Part shown: piece by piece, positions 35,629-43,386 of the stretch | Layout of the letters: each line of letters begins with the position of its first letter | Position numbering within the stretch: the first letter of the stretch is position 1 | Assembly (NCBI GenBank): GCA_900541695.1 | Contig: UQKL01000007.1 | Coordinates: 1-64,000 of the forward strand | DNA length: 64,000 nt | Origin: an uncultured Collinsella sp. | GTDB taxonomy: Bacteria > Actinomycetota > Coriobacteriia > Coriobacteriales > Coriobacteriaceae | Direction: 5' to 3' | Translations under genes and position numbers: made by a program | The notes under the pieces: generated by a model | What the model was told of the DNA's origin: nothing | Database searches by the model: none | What the model saw: the letters and a program-made list of their open reading frames with translations, nothing else

Positions 35629-36181
35629 ACTCACACTGTGCCTGCCTGCGCCAGTCTTCGCGGGTCAAATACGTAAAGTACTCGGTACGCACATCGTCCA
35701 TGAGCTCGCAGGGCACGTCGCGTTCAACGTGATGAGGCACGAAGCCACATTTTTGCTGAACGCGTAGCGACTTGTTATTGCCCTCGTAGTATCCGCACCA
35801 AAGTGCCTTGCAGCCAAGTGTTTCGAACGCATAGCGCTGCACGGCTCGCACCGCTTCGGGAGCAAAGCCTCGACCCCAGAACGGCTTGGCGATCCAATAC
35901 CCCACCTCGAACTCGAGTCCGCCTCTTTGGCTGTTCGACTCGCAGCGAGGCGGCATGAGCCCGATGCTGCCCACGGGCTCGTCTGCCTCAGCCAGGCAAA
36001 TGGCAAAGGTATGGGGCGCCGCAAAGACCGTCCGAATGATCTCCCTGCTCTCCTCAATGCTTCGATGGGGCGGCCAACCCGCAGCCGGCCCCACGTCCGG
36101 ATCGCTCGCATATGCAAACAGGCTCGCCGCATCCGTCTCGCGCCACGGACGAAGCGTCAAACGCTCGGTATGAATCACCAT
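35627..36181 (-). CDS. GNAT N-acetyltransferase (RimJ/RimL-like)
   Basis: 184 residues. It begins TERLTLRPW and has the acetyl-CoA loop region YWIAKPFWGRGFAPEAV and the NNKSLRVQQKCGF helix, which together define RimJ/RimL-type ribosomal or small-molecule acetyltransferases. The start is ATG 36181; ATG 36202 lies inside the upstream palindrome. It is co-directional with the UvrA2-like gene and may share its transcript. Confidence 0.88.
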   Translation of the reverse strand: MVIHTERLTLRPWRETDAASLFAYASDPDVGPAAGWPPHRSIEESREIIRTVFAAPHTFAICLAEADEPVGSIGLMPPRCESNSQRGGLEFEVGYWIAKPFWGRGFAPEAVRAVQRYAFETLGCKALWCGYYEGNNKSLRVQQKCGFVPHHVERDVPCELMDDVRTEYFTYLTREDWRRQAQCE

Positions 36182-36204
36182 GTTTTGACCTCTCTCAGAC
36201 ATCG

Positions 36205-36235
36205 ATGTGACAAAGGGACAGTCCCTTTGTCACAT
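36205..36235. repeat. 31-bp perfect palindrome (copy 3)
   Basis: ATGTGACAAAGGGA (36205-36218), CAG loop, exact complement (36222-36235). It touches the stop codon of ATPase 2 and precedes the GNAT gene. Confidence 0.85.
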
Positions 36236-37353
36236 TACTCGTGCCATAAAACACGATCGTGAATGTATTTGCCCAGCATAGGCACGCTAAACCGGACGAG
36301 GCCGTATCCGGCAGCCTCGATGACGCGCTCGCGAATCAGGCTTGCGCGATATTTACTCGCCCAGCTCTGGGTACGGTCGCAGCGCTCAATGATATCCGCC
36401 ATGCGCGTCGGCTTGTCCTCGTCAACCGCCATAGCCTCGATAAAAAGGCGCTGTGGACTGCGCAGCCCGTAATACAGAGGCGCGTCAACCGCTTCGTAGA
36501 ACTCAGAGACGGCATCCGCATGGCCATCCTCGACATCGCGCCTTTCGATGACTTGCGAGCCACGCCGGACAGCAGACCGCCACATGTAATATCCCACCAG
36601 CTGAACCATATAGGGATGCCCCATGCTCTTGTGCGCTGCAAGGTCCGCCGTCTCCGCATCAACGCAAAGACCGGCACACTCGACCGTCTGGATATACGAA
36701 TCGCGCACCTTGGGCAAAGAAATCGCCCCCAACGTACGCTGCTGGGCACGTCGCAAAAACGTCACGCTCGGCTCTTCGAGCAGATCGTCAACCATGCTGG
36801 GCAAGCCGGCAAAGACCAGCGCAAGACCGCGCTGGTCGCTATCGGGCAAGCCCGTGGCATCCTGGTCTCCGAGCACCTGCTGATAGAGAACGGCAAGAGC
36901 CGCCAGTTCCTCGATAGACGCAGATTGAGCCTCGTCAATCGCAAACAGAATACCCTTGCTTGGGCCGAGTTTCTTGAGGCGTTCGTTGACCAGCCCTCGC
37001 AACGTCTCGCCTTTTGCCCGCGCCGCCTCAACCGACATCCGTCCAAACGATGGGCCAAACTCCATTGACGTCACAACGAGCTTATTCGAGCGGAGTGCGT
37101 CGGCCAAGCGGTCGCATAAACCAAGCGAAGCGGAATCGGAGACAACCGCCCATCCGTGCTCGCTGGCCAGACGTTGCAGCTCCCTTAGGAGAACCGTCTT
37201 GCCGCAGCCGCGGTTTCCCGTAATGAGCATGAGCCTGCCCGGCGCTCCCGCGCCGTTATCGAGCCCTTCCTCAAAATCTTCGATGACTGACTCGCGACCG
37301 ATGAGTATCGGAGGTCGCTTACCAGCCGTGGGCTTAAAGGGATTTGGATTCAT
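36235..37353 (-). CDS. AAA/STAND-type ATPase with C-terminal winged helix (paralogue 2)
   Basis: 372 residues from ATG 37353 after GAGGAGG. It has N-terminal MNPNPFKPTAG, Walker A GNRGCGKTV, Walker B ILFAIDEAQ, LVFAGLPSMVDD, FLRRAQQRTLG and MVQLVGYYMW. It then has a C-terminal winged helix (MADIIERCDRTQSWASKYRA, RERVIEAAGYG). It is the same architecture as ATPase 1, 3 kb away and on the opposite strand, but diverged. Three 10-bp direct repeats lie just upstream. No partner effector is obvious. A self-contained ATP-driven regulator is one reading; toxin- or defence-like STAND activity is another. Confidence 0.8.
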   Translation of the reverse strand: MNPNPFKPTAGKRPPILIGRESVIEDFEEGLDNGAGAPGRLMLITGNRGCGKTVLLRELQRLASEHGWAVVSDSASLGLCDRLADALRSNKLVVTSMEFGPSFGRMSVEAARAKGETLRGLVNERLKKLGPSKGILFAIDEAQSASIEELAALAVLYQQVLGDQDATGLPDSDQRGLALVFAGLPSMVDDLLEEPSVTFLRRAQQRTLGAISLPKVRDSYIQTVECAGLCVDAETADLAAHKSMGHPYMVQLVGYYMWRSAVRRGSQVIERRDVEDGHADAVSEFYEAVDAPLYYGLRSPQRLFIEAMAVDEDKPTRMADIIERCDRTQSWASKYRASLIRERVIEAAGYGLVRFSVPMLGKYIHDRVLWHE

Positions 37354-37388
37354 GTCGGCCTCCTCGGATTGGCAAACGCCGCCTATAG

Positions 37389-37418
37389 TTATACCAACTT
37401 ATACCGAGTTATACCAAC
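37389..37418 (-). promoter_or_regulatory. Three tandem 10-bp repeats upstream of ATPase 2
   Basis: TTATACCAAC, TTATACCGAG and TTATACCAAC follow each other without gaps, one helical turn each. On the gene's own strand they read GGTATAA, so they also supply -10-like TATAA elements. They end 36 bp from the start codon of ATPase 2, a likely operator/promoter. Confidence 0.65.
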
Positions 37419-37446
37419 AGCAGGTGACAAAGAGGCCGCCCTTCTA

Positions 37447-39450
37447 TCACCTATGGCCGAAAAACTCGGCGTCTGCTGCTCGCCAGGGGCGGAAGGTGGT
37501 GGGATCGATCTTTACGTGCGCCGCGGCGGGTACGTCGTACCATTTGACCGTGTAACCGGCGCCGTGAGAGCAAAAGACCGAATCGGGCGTGTTGGGCAGA
37601 TCGGCCTCGGGCTCGTAGGCGGCCGTCTCGATGACGCGCTCGGCATCATGGCAAGCCGCATAACCGGCGAACTCCAGGTACAGATGACCGCGCCCGCTCG
37701 TGTAGGCAGCCACCTCCAGCGCGTAATCCTGCACCTCGGATGCCGGCACGCGACCCACAAGCTTCGCCCGGTCGCCCGCCATCGTCGGCGGCTCGTACTC
37801 GGCACCCATGCGCGTGGCGTCTGACAACGCCCGGCCCACGCACTCCCCTGGCACCTCGAGCTCAAAGTGGTACCACGGCTCCAACAGTACCGCCGCACCC
37901 GCCTCGCGCGCCTGCATCAAACCCTGGCGAATCGCGCGGTATGTTGCCTGACGAAAGTCACCGCCCTCGGTGTGTTTGGCATGCGCGCGGCCGCCCGTGA
38001 GCGTAATGCGCACATCGGTGATGGGCGAGCCGGTCAACACGCCCAGGTGATCGCGCTCCATGGCGTTGGTGAGCGCCAGGCGCTGCCAGTTCAGATCGAG
38101 CTCGTCAGTCGAGGTAGCGGTACCAAATTGCACGCCTGAGCCCGCCGGCAGCGGCTCAAGGCGCAGGTGCACCTCGGCGTAATGGCGCAGTGGCTCAAAG
38201 TGGCCCACACCCTCGACCGGCTGCGAGATCGTCTCCTTATAGAGAATGCCGCCGGACTCAAACTCAATCGTAAGGCCAAAGCGATCGGCCAACACCCGCT
38301 GCACGACCTCGAGCTGCACGGCTCCCATCAACTGCAAGTGAATCTGCTCAAGATGCGTATTCCAGCTTACGCCGAGCATGGGGTCTTCGTCCGCCAACTC
38401 GGTCAGCGCTTTAAACACCGCATGGACATCGTGTTCGCCCGGCAGCACCGTATAGGTGAGGACCGGCGCAATGACAGGTGCATCGCCCGCGGGCTCCGCG
38501 CCCAGGGCATCACCCGGGCGAACGTGTGCGAGGCCCGTCACGGCGCAGATGCCGCCAGCGGCAACTTCCTGGGCAAGCTCATACTTCTCGCCGTTATAGA
38601 TGCGTACCTGATCGACCTTCTGCTCCCATGCCTCGGCACCGGAACGTCCGTCAATCATCTGTTTGGCATGCAGCGTGCCGCCGGTCACTTTAACCCAAGC
38701 CAAGCGCTCGCCACGATCCCCGCGGCTGACACGATAGACGCGCGCAGCAAACTCCGGGAGCCACGCCTGTTCACGCATCAGCGCGCATATGCCATCCAGC
38801 AGCTCGTCAACGCCTTGGTCCTTGAGCGCCGAGCCGGCAAAGCAGGGAAAGAGCTTGCGCTCGGCAACCATGCGCGACAGCGTTGCAACAGAAAGCTCGC
38901 CCGTCTCAAGAAACTCCTCGAGCGCCGCCTCGTCCAACGCAGCAGCGTCCTCCCGAACGGCACCACCCGCCAGCAGTTCGCTGGCATCCAGGCAGCCCTC
39001 GGAAAGACGTTGCCCAAGTTGTGCCAGCAAAACCTCGCGGCCGGGATGCTCCAAATCGATTTTGTTGATATAGATGAACGTCGGAATGTCATAGCGCGCA
39101 AGCAGGCGCCACAGGGTTTCGGTGTGCCCTTGTACGCCGTCGTTGGCGCCCACCACCAGAATCGCGTAGTCCAGGGCGCGCAATGTGCGCTCCGCCTCGG
39201 CAGAAAAATCGACATGCCCCGGCGCATCAACGAGCATGACGTGGGTATCGCCTTGGTCGAGCACGGCCTGCGACGAGAAAATCGTAATGCCGCGCTCGCG
39301 CTCGATCGCGTTAGTGTCCAGATGCGAATCGCCATCGTCCACGCGGCCGCGCTTGCGAATGCGACCCGCGTTGAACAACATGGCCTCGGCCAACGTTGTC
39401 TTGCCGGCATCGACATGCGCCAAGATTCCAACGACAGCTTGCTTCGACAT
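37447..39450 (-). CDS. TetM-like translation factor GTPase
   Basis: 667 residues from ATG 39450 (GAGGAG upstream). The G domain has AHVDAGKTT, DAPGHVDF and NKIDLEH, followed by EF-G-type domains II to V. It resembles tetracycline ribosomal-protection proteins, but at the domain IV loop where TetM has YSPVS it reads HAKHT. The C-terminal region (CSHGAGYTVKWYD) is that of the chromosomal TetM-like paralogues of gut anaerobes. Calling it a resistance gene from sequence alone would be unsafe. ATPase 2 lies 93 bp downstream. Confidence 0.85.
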   Translation of the reverse strand: MSKQAVVGILAHVDAGKTTLAEAMLFNAGRIRKRGRVDDGDSHLDTNAIERERGITIFSSQAVLDQGDTHVMLVDAPGHVDFSAEAERTLRALDYAILVVGANDGVQGHTETLWRLLARYDIPTFIYINKIDLEHPGREVLLAQLGQRLSEGCLDASELLAGGAVREDAAALDEAALEEFLETGELSVATLSRMVAERKLFPCFAGSALKDQGVDELLDGICALMREQAWLPEFAARVYRVSRGDRGERLAWVKVTGGTLHAKQMIDGRSGAEAWEQKVDQVRIYNGEKYELAQEVAAGGICAVTGLAHVRPGDALGAEPAGDAPVIAPVLTYTVLPGEHDVHAVFKALTELADEDPMLGVSWNTHLEQIHLQLMGAVQLEVVQRVLADRFGLTIEFESGGILYKETISQPVEGVGHFEPLRHYAEVHLRLEPLPAGSGVQFGTATSTDELDLNWQRLALTNAMERDHLGVLTGSPITDVRITLTGGRAHAKHTEGGDFRQATYRAIRQGLMQAREAGAAVLLEPWYHFELEVPGECVGRALSDATRMGAEYEPPTMAGDRAKLVGRVPASEVQDYALEVAAYTSGRGHLYLEFAGYAACHDAERVIETAAYEPEADLPNTPDSVFCSHGAGYTVKWYDVPAAAHVKIDPTTFRPWRAADAEFFGHR

Positions 39451-39696
39451 GGCTCTCCTCTTATTGCAAGCCCATCGCACGCGGCAACGGGCGCTCTCGT
39501 TCCACACTGGATGATACAATTTACGGGCCGGCGGGCGAAGCGGGCCCTATCCCCCGACCGAGCTCATCGCCCCGCGTTGCCGCGCAGCGATTTTCGTAGG
39601 TTCGCGCCTTGCGAAAGCCGGCACCTCCCCTTTTTGTCTGCCCGGGTTCATCTGGAACGGCAGCGACGCGAGCCCCACAACAACGCGTTTTGCCAA
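39451..39696 (-). other. Gene-free leader region of the TetM-like gene
   Basis: About 250 bp, GC-rich, with a short hairpin around TTCGC/GCGAA near 39601-39618. Frames on both strands are open but lack ribosome sites or recognisable domains. A long attenuation leader (as tet(M) genes have) or a small RNA is possible. I could not identify either. Confidence 0.35.
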
Positions 39697-39726
39697 AAAA
39701 TGGCCCCACCCGGGGCCATTTTCATT
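39697..39726 (-). terminator. Terminator after the GNAT gene
   Basis: AATGGCCCC and GGGGCCATT (39699-39707 and 39712-39720) form a strong stem. On the minus strand it is followed by a run of six T. Confidence 0.85.
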
Positions 39727-39756
39727 TAGATGGAGTGTTGGTATGCGCCTGGGCGC

Positions 39757-40248
39757 TTATGCCTCGCGCAGCCAGTCGAACGCAACACGCGGCGTGCCGT
39801 CCGACACATGGATAATGCCGGCACGCTCGAATCCCGCCTTGATGCTCGCACGCTGCATGGGCAGATTGTCCTGATGCGTGTCGATGCGCAGGTGATCGGC
39901 ACGCTCTTTGGCAAAGGCGAACATCGCAGCCGCGATACCGTGCACGGTGCCGTCGGATGCCACACGGTGCAGCACGGCGTACGGAGTGTCGCTGCGCCAC
40001 CGACCGTCCTCAATTACGTCATAGCACTCGTCCGGACCCGGTAAAAAGGCAAACGTCGCTACCACGTGACCGTCAACTTCGCACACATAGCTGCCACCAG
40101 CGGCGATATCGGCAGCCAGCTGCTCGGCCGAAGGCGTGCCCTCGGGCCACTGCGTGGCGTTGCCATGCGCGCGCATAAAAGCGCGGGCCGCGTCATAGAT
40201 AGCCATGACGGCGGGAATGTCGGTATCGAGGGTTTTTCTGATCATCAC
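39757..40248 (-). CDS. GNAT N-acetyltransferase
   Basis: 163 residues. MIRKTLDTDIPAVMAIYDAA at the start and the VASDGTVHGIAAAMFAFAKE segment (acetyl-CoA loop replaced by GTVHGIA) followed by LRIDTHQDNLPMQ and GFERAG define the fold. The DTHxDN-MQ pattern is common in small bacterial GNATs of unknown substrate. It ends before a strong terminator and appears to be transcribed alone. Confidence 0.85.
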   Translation of the reverse strand: MMIRKTLDTDIPAVMAIYDAARAFMRAHGNATQWPEGTPSAEQLAADIAAGGSYVCEVDGHVVATFAFLPGPDECYDVIEDGRWRSDTPYAVLHRVASDGTVHGIAAAMFAFAKERADHLRIDTHQDNLPMQRASIKAGFERAGIIHVSDGTPRVAFDWLREA

Positions 40249-40322
40249 GCGGCGACCTCACGTTTATTGGTATCACTTTGATTGAGCAATGATACCAGCG
40301 TTTGAAGAGGGGCGCGAAGCAG

Positions 40323-40619
40323 ATGGGGAGCAAAAAGCGAGCCGCCTGGTCAAAGGCAAAGAGCGAGTTTTTGGGCGCTGCCACCGGCGGCGATATGAGC
40401 GATCTGTTTGCGCGCGAAGACGAGCGCCGCGACGCACTAGACGCCGAGCGCGATGAAGCCTGGCGCTACAAGTCGTGCGAACGCAAAAACCGTTACGACA
40501 CGCGCGCCGAGGCCGAGGCAGTTATGGCCGACTGCGAAAACCGCGGGCGGCGCGGCCTTGCCTGCTACAAATGCGAATACTGCGGCGGATGGCATCTGAC
40601 GTCGCACCCCTGGAAATAG
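40323..40619 (+). CDS. Small protein with C-terminal zinc-ribbon motif
   Basis: 98 residues. A basic and acidic helical N-terminus (KKRAAWSKAKSEF, REDERRDALDAERDE) is followed by CERKNRY and, at the end, CYKCEYCGGWHLTS. The last segment is a zinc-ribbon half typical of small nucleic-acid-associated proteins. The frame opens with TTG at 40302, but ATG 40323 after GAGGGG is preferred. Divergent from the GNAT gene. Function unknown. Confidence 0.7.
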   Translation: MGSKKRAAWSKAKSEFLGAATGGDMSDLFAREDERRDALDAERDEAWRYKSCERKNRYDTRAEAEAVMADCENRGRRGLACYKCEYCGGWHLTSHPWK

Positions 40620-40633
40620 ACCCCGCATCGGCA

Positions 40634-40652
40634 CGGCGCTGGCGAAGCGCCG
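40634..40652. terminator. Short GC hairpin between convergent genes
   Basis: CGGCGCT and AGCGCCG (40634-40640, 40646-40652) with a 5-nt loop, no T-run. Position suggests a terminator. Confidence 0.4.
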
Positions 40653-40667
40653 GCCATCGCACGCAAG

Positions 40668-41372
40668 CTACGGGCGCGGCGGCACCAAAACATCGTAGCG
40701 AACGGCCTTGCCCGCAAGCTGATAGCTCGGCTCAACGCCGGCAAGCAGCGGCCCCTTCACCGGCCGTTTGATAACGACCTTGCGCGGCCGCACTGCAAGC
40801 GCAGCTTTAACCAGCGTCTCCTCATCGGCACACGGCTGTTCCAGATGGTGCAAGAGCTGGAACTTCTTTTTGACCGCCGCGCTCTTGGTGCGCTCAGGAA
40901 ACATGGGGTCCAGATACACCACGTCGGGAGCCGCGAGCTCGCCCTGCCCGATCAGCTCAGCTACATGGCGAAGGCCGGCGATGCTGTCCTCGCCCGCATG
41001 CAAGCGCATTCGTGCCACGGCTGTCGCAAGCGCCGGATCATCTGTCGCGCGATCCAAGGCATCCTTGAGAAGCGCCGCGATCACGCAATCCTGTTCATAC
41101 AGATCGACGGTAAAGCCCGCGGCCGCCAGCAGCAGCGAGTCCTCGCCAAAGCCTGCTGTGGCATCAATCGCCCATGGTTGTTCGATGCCTTTTGTGCGCG
41201 CAGCCTTTACCAACAGCTCTTGCTGCAGACGACCCTGCTTGAGCCGTGGAAGCATGCGGCCAAAATCGGCACGCAACTCCATCGTGCCGTCGGTGAGCGT
41301 AAGGCCCTCGGACGTCCGCACGAGCTCGAGCCCAGCAGCCCGAGCAACAGAAAAGGGATCGACGACGCCCAT
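40668..41372 (-). CDS. rsmJ: Class I SAM methyltransferase, RsmJ-like
   Basis: 234 residues. IDATAGFGEDSLLLAAAG is the AdoMet-binding motif, followed by LYEQDCVIAALLKDALDRA, VVYLDPMFPERTKSAAVKKK and VVIKRPV. Their order and spacing match RsmJ, which makes m2G1516 in 16S rRNA. The start is ATG 41372 with AAGGAG 5 nt upstream. It is convergent with the zinc-ribbon gene. The family is firm; the exact base is by analogy. Confidence 0.85.
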   Translation of the reverse strand: MGVVDPFSVARAAGLELVRTSEGLTLTDGTMELRADFGRMLPRLKQGRLQQELLVKAARTKGIEQPWAIDATAGFGEDSLLLAAAGFTVDLYEQDCVIAALLKDALDRATDDPALATAVARMRLHAGEDSIAGLRHVAELIGQGELAAPDVVYLDPMFPERTKSAAVKKKFQLLHHLEQPCADEETLVKAALAVRPRKVVIKRPVKGPLLAGVEPSYQLAGKAVRYDVLVPPRP

Positions 41373-41435
41373 GGACACTCCTTAGCAAACAAAACGAATA
41401 CGTGAGCGCCACCTCAGTTGGCACCCAACCGTCCG

Positions 41436-41579
41436 TTATTGTCCCACATGCGACATGGTCCACAGCATCCCAATGCAAAGCACAGCCATCAATACCGTGC
41501 ACACGGCAGCGATCACAGAATCACTCATGCGCCTTCCCAGCGACCGCGGCTCATCCACTTGCTTGACTCCGTACATCAT
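41436..41579 (-). CDS. Very small single-pass membrane protein (47 aa)
   Basis: A 47-codon frame beginning MMYGVKQVDEPRS behind a strong AAGGAGG site (4 nt to the first ATG). The C-terminal half (SVIAAVCTVLMAVLCIGMLW) is one TM helix and a short TMSHVGQ tail follows. It lies 63 bp upstream of the rsmJ-like gene on the same strand and may be its leader cistron. Too short for family recognition; the ribosome site and TM pattern are the evidence. Confidence 0.6.
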   Translation of the reverse strand: MMYGVKQVDEPRSLGRRMSDSVIAAVCTVLMAVLCIGMLWTMSHVGQ

Positions 41580-41806
41580 GGCTCCTCCTTCGGTCCAGCT
41601 CTTACCATGGCCTCATCATCGCAGCGCCGCGCATGCGCTGCCATCGATTTGACTTACGTCCAGCTTTCCTTTTTGAAAGGTTGAACCGTGCAGGCAAGAG
41701 ACGCTTTCAGGCGCATGCATCGCCGCGTTGAACTACAATGTGCTTCACCATATGTGCAGCACATAGGGCGCGCCAGGTTGGCGTACTCGTATCGAAAGGA
41801 CCAGCC

Positions 41807-42208
41807 ATGAGCTTCACTCGCAAGACTCTCAAAATCCTTGCCCTGATTTATTTTGTTCTGGGCATCGCCAGTCTCGTCATTGGAATCGCCGGCATCGCGA
41901 CCGGCAAGTTCGAGTCCACCTACGGATCGAACGCCATGCTCGCCGCGGCCGTGATTATCGCCAAGGGCCTCATCGATCTTGCCGCGGGCGTTGCGGGCAT
42001 CAAGGGTGCCAACAAGCCTTCGCAGGTTGACGGCGCGTTTAAACTCGGTATCGTTGCTGCAGTCGCCACGCTTGCCCAGGCGGTGCTCACGCTTCCCGCG
42101 TTTGGCGGCGACGCCATCAACTTTGGCGCCTTTGTCATCGTGGTGTACGACCTGTTCTTTGTTCAGCAGGCGCACGCCGTTAAGGCCGAAAACAAGGACC
42201 GCCTGTAA
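41807..42208 (+). CDS. Four-TM membrane protein of unknown function
   Basis: 133 residues from ATG 41807 (GAAAGGA upstream). Four hydrophobic helices are separated by short loops (TGKFESTYGSN, KGANKPSQVDG), with a charged C-terminal tail VKAENKDRL. The glycine/alanine-rich helices resemble small DUF-type membrane proteins of Actinobacteria. No function can be given. Followed by a terminator, so monocistronic. Confidence 0.65.
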   Translation: MSFTRKTLKILALIYFVLGIASLVIGIAGIATGKFESTYGSNAMLAAAVIIAKGLIDLAAGVAGIKGANKPSQVDGAFKLGIVAAVATLAQAVLTLPAFGGDAINFGAFVIVVYDLFFVQQAHAVKAENKDRL

Positions 42209-42246
42209 GCGCTCGCTTCTCATAACCTCTGCAGCCAAGCAACTAA

Positions 42247-42286
42247 AAAGGGCCGATCGCGCATCTCCGCGGTCGGCCCTTTACGT
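42247..42286 (+). terminator. Rho-independent terminator
   Basis: AAAGGGCCGA (42247-42256) pairs with TCGGCCCTTT (42273-42282). An additional CGCG/CCGCGG inner stem strengthens it. Confidence 0.8.
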
Positions 42287-42299
42287 TTGCCCAGATAAA

Positions 42300-42334
42300 A
42301 CCTGCCAAAATAAACCTGTCCCTATTTGGTAGGT
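42300..42334. repeat. Single-arm copy of the ACCTGCC repeat
   Basis: 35 bp that match the right arm of the palindrome at 17308-17409 with two differences. It ends one base before the stop codon of the rRNA methyltransferase gene. Confidence 0.8.
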
Positions 42335-42335
42335 G

Positions 42336-43151
42336 TTAGCTGTGACGGTACTCGGCGATGATGAAGTCGATATCGGTCTGAAGGGTTTCCAGGTTTGCCA
42401 GGCGCTCTTTGTCGGCAGGGCGCGTGCGGTAGTAGTAGGGCGTCATCTGGAACACTGCCTCGATATCGGCCTGCGTCTGGAGGGTGATAGAAGCTGTCAC
42501 CCGCTGCGTTCCGATTAACTCGAGCTCGGTGGTCTGCGGCAGCTTCTCGTCGTTAAGGTACGGCGTATCGTAGAGCACCTCCTTGAGCCCAAAGAGATGA
42601 CGGGCACCCGGCACCACGGTGTAGAGAAAGCCCTCGGGTGCCAGCACGCGGGCAAACTCGCGCTCGTTAAAGGGGGCAAAGAGCTCGGTCACCATATCGA
42701 AGGCACCATCGGCCACGGGGATATCCTTCATGTTGGCCACGAAGTAGGTCGCATCGCCGCGCTTGGCGGCAAGGCGCACCATCTCTTTACCCAGGTCAAA
42801 GCCATAAGCATCCACGCCCGGTACCGCGCCCATGGCACTGGTGTAGTAGCCCTCGCCGCAGCAAATATCGAGCAGCGTCATGGGGCCATTCGCAGACGTT
42901 GCACGCCCAGACACCTGCTCGCGCACCAGCTCGACCATTGCGTCGCGCAACGGCGCATAGTATCCGCGGTTCAGAAAGTCACGACGGCTGCGCGCCTGCG
43001 ACTTGGGATCGCCCATGGAGTCGCCGCTCTTGGACGAGCGCAGCAGATACAGATAGCCCTCGCGCGCACGGTCAAATCGATGTCCGCCCGCGCATGCAGC
43101 ACCGCGCTCGTCGTCCACCAATGGCTTATGGCAAACGGGACACAACAACAT
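42336..43151 (-). CDS. 23S rRNA (guanine-N1)-methyltransferase, RlmA-like
   Basis: 271 residues. An N-terminal zinc finger (CPVCHKPL, then ACAGGHRFD) precedes the AdoMet motif LLDICCGEGYYTSAM and the FAPFNEREFARVL segment. This is the RlmA (RrmA/TlrB) layout, which methylates G745 or G748 of 23S rRNA. In some actinobacteria this modification affects macrolide binding. ATG 43151 follows AAGGAG. Confidence 0.9.
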   Translation of the reverse strand: MLLCPVCHKPLVDDERGAACAGGHRFDRAREGYLYLLRSSKSGDSMGDPKSQARSRRDFLNRGYYAPLRDAMVELVREQVSGRATSANGPMTLLDICCGEGYYTSAMGAVPGVDAYGFDLGKEMVRLAAKRGDATYFVANMKDIPVADGAFDMVTELFAPFNEREFARVLAPEGFLYTVVPGARHLFGLKEVLYDTPYLNDEKLPQTTELELIGTQRVTASITLQTQADIEAVFQMTPYYYRTRPADKERLANLETLQTDIDFIIAEYRHS

Positions 43152-43210
43152 GGCAACTCCTTAGCGCGAACAACACAACGCCCACCATTGTCGCACGCCT
43201 CCCCCGCCTC

Positions 43211-43262
43211 GTCATTGGGGACGTTCTTGTTCGACTAGTCATTTAAGAACGTCCCCAATGAC
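43211..43262. repeat. GTCATTGGGGACGTTCTT inverted-repeat element
   Basis: An 18-bp arm (43211-43228) and its complement (43245-43262) flank a 16-bp centre that contains ACTAGTCATTT. A degenerate tail with AACGTCCCTAAGTGCCGACT continues to about 43325. The same element is at 57053-57137 and at the right end of the window. Confidence 0.85.
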
Positions 43263-43386
43263 TAGTCTGAAGGAGTGTCCCCAACTGCCGGCAGAAAAGG
43301 AACGTCCCTAAGTGCCGACTAGTCGATTAGGAGTATCATCGTCTGCGCAAATAAGCACGAAAGAGCATATTAGAGATTGAGAGCGT

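Noticed and set aside
39521..39709. 62-residue minus-strand frame upstream of the TetM-like gene
   Set aside because: No ribosome site and no domain. Probably non-coding leader.
38167..39729. 520-residue open frame opposite the TetM-like gene
   Set aside because: Same reason: antisense of a clear GTPase, no domain seen.
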